NCBI GenBank assembly: GCA_001817765.1 | Contig: MHIZ01000013.1 | Location: 1 to 11,533, forward strand | From: Candidatus Colwellbacteria bacterium RIFCSPLOWO2_02_FULL_44_20b | GTDB lineage: Bacteria; Patescibacteriota; Minisyncoccia; UBA6257; Colwellbacteraceae | Direction of reading: 5' to 3' | Length of the DNA stretch: 11,533 nucleotides | In this document: positions 1-5,648 of the stretch, in pieces | Position numbering within the stretch: the first letter of the stretch is position 1 | Layout: the number at the start of each line of letters is the position of its first letter | Made by a program: the position numbers and the translations under genes | The notes under the pieces: generated by a model | The model's database searches: none | What the model was told of the DNA's origin: nothing | What the model saw: only the letters and a program-made list of their open reading frames with translations

Positions 1-2
1 AA

Positions 3-149
3 AAAATAGGCACTGAAAAGAACGGTACAGACCAAAAATATTGGCAATATTGGGCAAATAACGAATACGCGAAAGTCGGCGCGGATATGTACAAAGTAAA
101 AAGCGGCGACATCATCGAATGGAAGTTCGTAAATCAGCAGGGATTTTAA
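3..149 (+). CDS. DUF4430 (transcobalamin-like C-terminal) protein, 3' end only
   Basis: The reading frame is open from the window edge to a TAA at 147-149 and gives the last 48 residues of a protein that starts upstream. The tail contains YWQYWANNEY, then a GAD.Y.V..GD..EW.F pattern, which is how DUF4430 domains end. This family is classed as transcobalamin-like C-terminal because it resembles the C-terminal domain of animal cobalamin-binding proteins. Bacterial members are usually exported or lipid-anchored, but the N-terminus is outside the window, so no signal peptide can be checked. Its last 31 bases overlap the next gene, which points to one operon. The B12-dependent reductase and corrinoid adenosyltransferase downstream make corrinoid binding at the cell surface a sensible guess. 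Other DUF4430 proteins have no known ligand, so the ligand remains inference. Confidence 0.72.
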   Translation, partial: KIGTEKNGTDQKYWQYWANNEYAKVGADMYKVKSGDIIEWKFVNQQGF

Positions 150-730
150 CTACGCTCGCGCTTATTGCCGTGGCAACACGCTTTCTGCCGCATCCACCGA
201 ATGCAACCGCAATTGGCGCCTTCGCACTCTTCGCGGGTGCGTATACGCGCAACTCCTGGAGTATATTTCTAGTACTTATCCCAATGGTAATAAGCGATAT
301 GATCATCGGGTTCTACAGTATAAAAATCCTTGCGGTCGTGTATGGAAGCTTCCTCCTTATTGCAATAATCGGGCGATTTCTTAAAGAAAATAAATCATTC
401 GAAAATATAACCCTCGCCGCCATCTCCGGATCAGTACTCTTTTATCTCACAACAAATTACGCCGTCTGGATGTTTGGCACGCTCTACCCAAAAACAACGG
501 ATGGACTCGCCGCCTCGTACTTTATGGCGTTGCCTTTTTTAGGAAATATGTTGCTTGGCGACCTTGTATGGAGCCTCGCGTTTATTAAAGGCTACGAATT
601 ACTGCAAAAGAAAATACCCATCCTCGAACATTTCAAGAAAAAGCCAGCTATAAGCTGGTTCGCCTTGGGCGGAAAAAGATCTGAGATAGTCGAAATTCTC
701 CAATCCATAAACCTATTTTCAAAACAATGA
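119..730 (+). CDS. DUF6580 family membrane protein, putative transporter component
   Basis: This is a 203-residue, strongly hydrophobic protein with about five to six predicted membrane helices and a basic C-terminal tail. Residues 21-45 carry the RFLPHPPN...GAFALFAGA signature typical of DUF6580 proteins, which are annotated as putative transport proteins. The size and fold type resemble the substrate-binding S subunits of energy-coupling factor (ECF) vitamin transporters, but no ATPase or T subunit gene is present here, so a shared ECF module elsewhere would be needed. The ATG at 119 is chosen because it supplies the full first helix and the family's normal length; it lies inside the upstream DUF4430 gene. 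The stop overlaps the reductase start as ATGA (727-730), so translation is probably coupled. A role in corrinoid uptake fits the neighbours but is not shown by the sequence alone. Confidence 0.75.
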   Translation: MEVRKSAGILTTLALIAVATRFLPHPPNATAIGAFALFAGAYTRNSWSIFLVLIPMVISDMIIGFYSIKILAVVYGSFLLIAIIGRFLKENKSFENITLAAISGSVLFYLTTNYAVWMFGTLYPKTTDGLAASYFMALPFLGNMLLGDLVWSLAFIKGYELLQKKIPILEHFKKKPAISWFALGGKRSEIVEILQSINLFSKQ

Positions 731-3309
731 AAAAAACCAAAAAAGCCAGCCCAAGGCTTGAACCCAAGGTTCATCAGCCTCGGGCTGAAGTCCGCCTCAG
801 GCGGGAAAAAGTAAAGAAGGTAGTGAAAGAAATCAAGAAACGCGATGGAAATATAGTCCCTTTTGATAAAGAAAAAATCGTAAACGCTGTTTTTCGAGCA
901 ATGACGAGCTTGGGTATGAGTAACATCGAACGGGCCCGCGCCTACGCTGAAAGCGCCCTGAAAAAGCTTGAGTCAGCTGTGAAGCCAAAAGAAATCCCAA
1001 CCGTCGAAAAAGTCCAGGATGTTATTGAAAAAACTCTGATCGAAGAAGGCGAAGTACGCCTTGTTCGTGCCTATATGACCTACCGCGATGAACGGCTCGC
1101 GGTTCGTCGGGAAAAAGAACAAATCCTAGAAAAAGACGCGGTAGACGAGGTAGATAAATTCTTCGACGCGAACGCGCTTCGTGTCTTAAAATCTCGCTAT
1201 CTCGCGAAAGACGAAGAAGGGCATCTTATAGAAAGTCCGAAACAGCTTTTCGAACGTGTCGCGGTCCATACGTATCTTCCGTCATTCTTATATGAAAAGA
1301 ACATCTTTGATAAATCGGGAAAATCAAAAATTCAGCCCATTGAAAGTTTTGACCCCGTAAAAAGCGAAGGAAAAGTAAAAATAGGAAAGTATGTTTTAAA
1401 TAAGTACAACCTCGAAGCACTCAAAACCCTCTACGACAGGCTCTCATCTGAAGGAAAAATGAAAGTCTCGTGGTCAAGGGTATGGAAAGCGCTCCAATCA
1501 AGTACCTATAAAGATCACGAAAAAGGAATCGATCGGTTATACAACTTGATGCGTTATAAGCGTTTTCTCCCGAATACGCCGGCGCTTGCGAACTTCGGAA
1601 GAAAACTCGGTATGGGAAGCGCCTGTTTCGTACTTGATATCGATGACTCGCTCGGAGGTATTATGGGAACGCTCCAAAGCGCTGCCTTTATCTTTCAAGC
1701 TGGCGGTGGCCTCGGATACAACTTTTCAAAACTCCGCCCCGAAGGCGACATCGTCCGAAGCACCTCAGGCATCGCATCCGGTCCGATCAGCTTTATGAGT
1801 CTCTTCGATAAAATGACGGACGTCATAAAGCAGGGCGGTATTCGCCGTGGCGCGAATATGGGCATTATGAATTCGAATCATCCTGATATCGAAAAATTCA
1901 TCACCGCCAAAAAAGGCAACAAGGCGCTCCGCAACTTCAATATCTCAGTTATCTTGATGGACGACTTCTGGCAGTACTACAAAAAAGACGAAGATTATCC
2001 GCTTATAAATCCGCGAAGCGGAAAGGTGATGCGAAAAATAAACGCGCGTACCTTATTCGACATCATCGTCTACCAAGCGTGGGAATCCGCCGAACCAGGC
2101 TTGATTTTCTACGATCGCATCAACGAACACAACCCGTTTTTAAAAGAACTGGGGCCGATTCTTGCGACAAACCCCTGTGGCGAAGTGCTTTTGTATCCGA
2201 ACGAATCCTGCAATTTGGGGAGTATGAATGTGTACGCCTTTGTAAGGCGTGATCCTGAAACGGGAAAAACAAGCTTTGACTGGGAAGGACTTGGCAAAGC
2301 AGTGCACGAGGCAACTGAATTCTTAGACAACGTGATTGATGTCAACAAATTCCCGCTCCCGCAGATTGAAGGAATGTCATTGAAAACAAGAAAAATTGGC
2401 TTAGGCATTATGGGACTCGCGGACGCACTTTTCGCGCTTCGCGTTTCCTACGACAGCAAAGAAGGTCAGGCATTTATGGAACGCCTTATGGAATTCATCA
2501 ACTTTGAATCAAAAATGGCTTCGTCCGAACTCGCGAGAATCCGTGGATCGTTCCCGTACTATAAAAAGAGTTTTTATCCACAAGGCAAACTGCCATTCGC
2601 CGGTTTCTACGACAAAAAAAGTTGGAACTGTGATTGGAAAAAAGTTTCGGGACTTATAAAACGCCATGGTCTCCGAAATGCCTACACCACTGTTATCGCG
2701 CCAACCGGTTCGATCTCGATGATCGCTGGCGCCTCCTCAGGTATCGAGCCGGCATTTAGCTTAGTATTCGAAAAAAATGTCGCCGTCGGAAGCTTTTATT
2801 ACATCAACGAAGAATTCGGCGTCGCAATGAGAGAATTCGGTATTTACGACGAGGAACTCTTGAAAGAAATTACAACCCGTCATGGAAGCGTTGAAAAGAT
2901 CTCGTATCTCCCACCACTCGTCAAAAAAGTATTCCGCGTTGCCCACGATCTAACACCGGAAGACCACATCCGCGCCCTTGCCGTGTTCCAAAAATGGGTT
3001 GACTCGTCGATCTCAAAAACAATCAATTTTCATTCGGACGCGACAATCGAAGATATGAAAAAAACGTATCTCTTGGGATACGAACTTGGATGCAAGGGAG
3101 TAACCGTGTACCGCGATGGCTCAATCGAAAACCAGGTTTTGAATGCCCCTGGTGATAAAAAAGACAAACAGAAACAAGAAAACCCAGAAAATGGAAATGG
3201 GAATGGCACGCTAGGACCGCTCGTGAAGTGTCCAAAGTGCGGCACAACGCTTGTCAGGGGCGAAGGATGCCTCAAGTGTCCCTCGTGTGGTTGGGGGCTC
3301 TGTACGTAG
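727..3309 (+). CDS. nrdJ: Adenosylcobalamin-dependent (class II) ribonucleotide reductase
   Basis: The enzyme reduces ribonucleotides to deoxyribonucleotides in the cytoplasm, using a radical made from adenosylcobalamin. Residues about 34-120 form an ATP-cone allosteric domain (KKRDGNIVPFD). The catalytic barrel follows, with redox cysteines Cys300 (GSACFVL) and Cys495 (NESCNLGSMN) and the radical site N482-P-C484-G-E486. Further class II blocks are APTGSISMIAGASSGIEP and GCKGVTVYRDGS. A Gly/Asn-rich linker leads to a C-terminal cysteine cluster (C835, C838, C848, C851, C854, C859), which probably binds metal or helps re-reduce the active site. At 860 residues the length is normal. No radical-generating small subunit gene is nearby, as expected for class II. 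The first 33 residues are unconserved and lie on a hairpin-rich stretch (748-804). The ATG at 727 overlaps the previous stop but has no Shine-Dalgarno; a GTG at 823 just before the ATP cone is a possible alternative. Confidence 0.96.
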   Translation: MKKTKKASPRLEPKVHQPRAEVRLRREKVKKVVKEIKKRDGNIVPFDKEKIVNAVFRAMTSLGMSNIERARAYAESALKKLESAVKPKEIPTVEKVQDVIEKTLIEEGEVRLVRAYMTYRDERLAVRREKEQILEKDAVDEVDKFFDANALRVLKSRYLAKDEEGHLIESPKQLFERVAVHTYLPSFLYEKNIFDKSGKSKIQPIESFDPVKSEGKVKIGKYVLNKYNLEALKTLYDRLSSEGKMKVSWSRVWKALQSSTYKDHEKGIDRLYNLMRYKRFLPNTPALANFGRKLGMGSACFVLDIDDSLGGIMGTLQSAAFIFQAGGGLGYNFSKLRPEGDIVRSTSGIASGPISFMSLFDKMTDVIKQGGIRRGANMGIMNSNHPDIEKFITAKKGNKALRNFNISVILMDDFWQYYKKDEDYPLINPRSGKVMRKINARTLFDIIVYQAWESAEPGLIFYDRINEHNPFLKELGPILATNPCGEVLLYPNESCNLGSMNVYAFVRRDPETGKTSFDWEGLGKAVHEATEFLDNVIDVNKFPLPQIEGMSLKTRKIGLGIMGLADALFALRVSYDSKEGQAFMERLMEFINFESKMASSELARIRGSFPYYKKSFYPQGKLPFAGFYDKKSWNCDWKKVSGLIKRHGLRNAYTTVIAPTGSISMIAGASSGIEPAFSLVFEKNVAVGSFYYINEEFGVAMREFGIYDEELLKEITTRHGSVEKISYLPPLVKKVFRVAHDLTPEDHIRALAVFQKWVDSSISKTINFHSDATIEDMKKTYLLGYELGCKGVTVYRDGSIENQVLNAPGDKKDKQKQENPENGNGNGTLGPLVKCPKCGTTLVRGEGCLKCPSCGWGLCT
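748..804. repeat. Run of four adjacent short inverted repeats inside the nrdJ 5' end
   Basis: Four perfect small palindromes follow each other with gaps of 1 to 3 bases: AGCC-caa-GGCT (748-758), GAACC-caa-GGTTC (760-772), TCAGCC-tcg-GGCTGA (774-788) and CCGCCT-c-AGGCGG (792-804). They code for residues 8-26 of the reductase, a region outside any conserved domain. The last unit resembles GC-rich palindromes scattered through many Patescibacteria genomes. The block could be an inserted palindromic element read through in frame, or a structured translation start region. Confidence 0.8.
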
Positions 3310-3334
3310 GACTTATAGTGAGTGTAACCGAACT

Positions 3335-3856
3335 ATGATTCTCGTTTTCACAGGAAACGGAAAAGGCAAGACAACCGCGGCAATCGGTCAGGCAATCCGT
3401 GCCGCGGGACAAGGCAAGCGCGTCGGCATCTTCCAGTTTATTAAAAGTCCGAAAGTAGAAACTGGCGAGGAAAAAACGCTTAAGAAGCTGACGAAGGAAA
3501 TCTACTTGGAAAAAGGTGGTGAGGGCTTTGTCGGTATTTTAGGAGATACGTTGCCGATCGAAGCGCATAAAAAAGCCGCCGAGTTTCATTTTAAGAAAGC
3601 AAAGAAGGCAATCGCTGAAAACAGATTCGATCTCATCGTGCTTGATGAAATAAACGTAGCCGGAATGTTAAATTTGATTGTAAAAGAGGAAATTATAAGC
3701 TTCGCGAAAGAAATACCGGAATCCATTGACGTTATATTCACCGGTCGCGGCGCGCATCAGGAGCTTATAGAAATCGCTCACCTCGTAACCGAATTCAAAG
3801 AAATAAAACACCCTTATCAAAAAGGGGAAAAGGCTCGCCGTGGCATCGAATACTAG
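3335..3856 (+). CDS. cobO: Corrinoid adenosyltransferase, CobO/BtuR family
   Basis: This 173-residue protein transfers the adenosyl group of ATP to cob(I)alamin, giving adenosylcobalamin, the cofactor of the reductase encoded just upstream. Residues 6-14 are the family's P-loop (TGNGKGKTT), residues 99-105 contain the LDE motif of the nucleotide site (DLIVLDE), and the C-terminus has TGRGAHQELIEIAHLVTE, then IKHPY and RRGIEY, all hallmarks of CobO/BtuR. The frame stays open upstream to a TTG at 3251, but the ATG at 3335 is the better start because the family begins with the strand leading into the P-loop and the longer form would overlap the reductase gene by 59 bases. The gap after the reductase stop is 25 bases, so the two are probably cotranscribed. 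The protein lacks the N-terminal extension of E. coli BtuR, which is common in compact versions. No corrin ring synthesis genes are visible, which suggests salvage. Confidence 0.93.
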   Translation: MILVFTGNGKGKTTAAIGQAIRAAGQGKRVGIFQFIKSPKVETGEEKTLKKLTKEIYLEKGGEGFVGILGDTLPIEAHKKAAEFHFKKAKKAIAENRFDLIVLDEINVAGMLNLIVKEEIISFAKEIPESIDVIFTGRGAHQELIEIAHLVTEFKEIKHPYQKGEKARRGIEY

Positions 3857-3863
3857 AGTAGAA

Positions 3864-3887
3864 CTCTATACTGATTAGCTCTATACT
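3864..3887 (+). promoter_or_regulatory. Direct repeat CTCTATACT upstream of arsR, possible operator or promoter
   Basis: Two identical 9-base copies (3864-3872 and 3879-3887) are 15 bases apart start to start. Each contains TATACT, one mismatch from a -10 box, but I see no good -35 box at the right distance (TAGAAC at 3859-3864 matches only three of six). Placement upstream of a regulator gene makes an operator possible. Function is inferred. Confidence 0.3.
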
Positions 3888-3897
3888 TTAAATATAT

Positions 3898-3921
3898 CCC
3901 GACCTCTGGAGGAGCGTCGGG
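3898..3921 (+). repeat. Hairpin in the arsR leader
   Basis: CCCGAC (3898-3903) pairs with GTCGGG (3916-3921), with further possible CTC/GAG pairing inside. It is not followed by a T run, so it is not a standard terminator. Its loop contains GGAGG, the strongest Shine-Dalgarno-like string near any start in this window, but 25 bases from the ATG at 3939, which is too far to act normally. Confidence 0.6.
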
Positions 3922-3938
3922 GCTACATACTTCCCACA

Positions 3939-4244
3939 ATGATCAAATCCCCATTTCCTAAAACAACCTACGCTCGGAATGCCGATATCTATAAACTTCT
4001 CGCCAATTCAAAGCGTCTCGAAATCTTAAATCTGCTTCGCAATAGCGAGCTTCCCGTAAGCGATATCGTTCGTACCGTAAAAACCCCGAAAGCGAATGTT
4101 TCCCAACACCTGGCGCTTCTGCGCCACGCCCGTCTTGTGAAGATGCGCCGCGAGGGCACAAATGTGTATTACAAGATTTCAGATCCGCGCATCGTTGATC
4201 CCTGTCGCATTCTCCACGATATCTGGAAACAAAAATCTTTTTAA
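3939..4244 (+). CDS. ArsR-type winged-helix transcriptional regulator
   Basis: This 101-residue cytoplasmic DNA-binding protein has the compact ArsR winged-helix fold. Residues about 15-35 (LLANSKRLEILNLL) are the typical opening helices, residues about 40-68 hold the helix-turn-helix with the recognition stretch ANVSQHLALLRHARLV, and GTNVYYKISD is the wing. The metal-binding ELCVC motif of arsenic and cadmium sensors is absent, and only one cysteine is present (DPCRIL near the C-terminus). A metal sensor is therefore unlikely and the signal is unknown. The gene starts 82 bases after cobO and ends 90 bases before the glycerate kinase gene, so it could control either side or itself. A direct repeat CTCTATACT (3864-3872 and 3879-3887) lies upstream and might be an operator or a pair of -10-like elements. 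No Shine-Dalgarno is near the ATG. Confidence 0.88.
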   Translation: MIKSPFPKTTYARNADIYKLLANSKRLEILNLLRNSELPVSDIVRTVKTPKANVSQHLALLRHARLVKMRREGTNVYYKISDPRIVDPCRILHDIWKQKSF

Positions 4245-4263
4245 GATGAGTTTACTAAATATC

Positions 4264-4335
4264 GCCTGTGGTGAACTTATCGAACCACCTTGTGGTGAGC
4301 CTGTCGAACCACCTTGTGGTGAGCTTGTCGAACCA
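4264..4335 (+). repeat. Three-copy 24-bp tandem repeat
   Basis: Three head-to-tail 24-base units lie at 4264-4287, 4288-4311 and 4312-4335. Units 2 and 3 differ at one base (GAGCCTG versus GAGCTTG); unit 1 has five changes. The core GGTGAGCYTGTCGAACC resembles a short dispersed repeat found in many Patescibacteria and other bacterial genomes. There are no spacers, so this is not CRISPR. The last base of unit 3 is the A of the glycerate kinase ATG, so the repeat forms the entire leader next to that start. Confidence 0.93.
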
Positions 4336-5648
4336 TGAAAATAAAAAACTACAAGCAAATTGCTCTAACCGAACCGCGCCGGACGCTTCTTTCGATTATC
4401 GAAGCCGGCCTTGAAAGTATCGAAACAAAGCACGTTATCGAAAAATCAGTCCGTGTTGAAAATAATGCGCTTGTGGTAAACGAAACAGTAACGCCGCTCA
4501 AAGAAGATGGTGTAACACTTGTTGCGATCGGTAAATGTGCCCTCGATGCCGCGACCGCGCTCGAACCGATGCTCGGTAAATATCTAAAGAACGGCATCGT
4601 ACTTGATATTCGCGATTCAAAAGAAGCAAGTTTTAAAAAGCTTGAGTATCTACAAGGAACACACCCAATGCCCTCCGAGGCAAACGTCGCGGCAACGAAA
4701 AAAATCCTCGAACTTCTCAAAAATAAAACCGAAAACGACGTAGTATTATTCGTTATTTCAGGTGGCGGTTCAACACTGCTTTCAGCTCCGCTAGAAGGAA
4801 TAACTGCCGCAGATGAAACAGCGCTTATGAAACTTCTCTTCAAAAAAGGCGCGACAATTCAAGAAATCAATGCGATCCGTAAACACAGTTCATATGCGCG
4901 AGGCGGCAACCTTGCTAAGGAAGCGTATCCGGCAAAAGTTATTTCGCTGATTTTCTCAGATGTGCCTGGTAACGATATAAACGTCATTTCCTCGGCGCCG
5001 ACCGTCGAAGACGAAACGAGCGTCAAAGACGCCGAAAAGATATTGAAAAAATACGATTGTCTGAAAGAGCTGAACAAAGACGAATATCCGCTCACGGAAA
5101 CGCCCAAAGAATCAAAATATTTTGAAAATGTTTCAAACATACTTCTTGTTTCAAACGAAACCGCGTTAAACGCGATGGCGGAAAAAGCAAAAGAGCATAG
5201 TCTCGAAGTAGAAATACGAGAAACGGCGCTCATTGGCGAAGCGCGCAAAGTGGCGGCAAACATTGCGAAAGAAATTCGCAAAGCCGATTTAGGGAAAGTA
5301 CTTTTGTATGGAGGCGAAACAACAGTTACTATTAAAGGAAAGGGACGCGGAGGAAGAAATCAAGAACTAACACTCGCCGCGTTAAAAGAAGTAAACGGCG
5401 GAGAGGTGATCGCGTCAATTGCTTCTGATGGGCGGGACAATGGCGAATTCGCGGGTGCGATCGCAGATGAATTCGGACGCAAAAAAGCCGAAGAAAAAGG
5501 TCTCGACATCAAGGCGTATCTTGAAGAGAACGACGCGACATCATTTTTCGAACAAAGCGGGGATTATATTCTAACAGGCGCGACTGGAACAAACGTATCG
5601 GACATAACGATCGCGCTTAAAGTAGTTTCACGAAACAATGGGGAATAA
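4335..5648 (+). CDS. Glycerate 2-kinase (DUF4147 and MOFRL domains)
   Basis: The enzyme phosphorylates D-glycerate with ATP to 2-phosphoglycerate in the cytoplasm, feeding directly into enolase. The 437 residues match the class II glycerate kinase family: an N-terminal DUF4147 domain (about 8-245) with SGGGST (142-147), RKHSSYARGGNLA around Lys183 and FSDVPGND, then a C-terminal MOFRL domain (about 318-425) with GGETT (326-330) and GRGGRNQEL. The usual SDGTDG string of MOFRL domains reads SDGRDNG here, a small departure near the active cleft. The N-terminus (LTEPRRTLLSIIEAGL) agrees with the family, supporting the ATG at 4335 although no Shine-Dalgarno exists and a tandem repeat abuts it. The stop overlaps the next gene by 11 bases. 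Some relatives act on hydroxypyruvate reductase-linked pathways, but kinase activity is the best-supported role. Confidence 0.9.
   Translation: MKIKNYKQIALTEPRRTLLSIIEAGLESIETKHVIEKSVRVENNALVVNETVTPLKEDGVTLVAIGKCALDAATALEPMLGKYLKNGIVLDIRDSKEASFKKLEYLQGTHPMPSEANVAATKKILELLKNKTENDVVLFVISGGGSTLLSAPLEGITAADETALMKLLFKKGATIQEINAIRKHSSYARGGNLAKEAYPAKVISLIFSDVPGNDINVISSAPTVEDETSVKDAEKILKKYDCLKELNKDEYPLTETPKESKYFENVSNILLVSNETALNAMAEKAKEHSLEVEIRETALIGEARKVAANIAKEIRKADLGKVLLYGGETTVTIKGKGRGGRNQELTLAALKEVNGGEVIASIASDGRDNGEFAGAIADEFGRKKAEEKGLDIKAYLEENDATSFFEQSGDYILTGATGTNVSDITIALKVVSRNNGE

Noticed and set aside
3251..3334. N-terminal extension of the corrinoid adenosyltransferase from a TTG start
   Set aside because: It overlaps the zinc-finger-like end of nrdJ in another frame and is not part of the family; the ATG at 3335 begins the conserved first strand.
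3898..3921. Terminator for the cobO operon
   Set aside because: The hairpin is not followed by a T run on either strand close to the stem.
4264..4335. CRISPR array
   Set aside because: The repeats are contiguous with no spacers, only three units, and no cas gene is present.
4349..5281. Long minus-strand open frames opposite glycerate kinase
   Set aside because: They are Ser/Phe-rich frames created by the codon usage of the real gene; they have no promoter, no family motif and oppose strong conserved domains.
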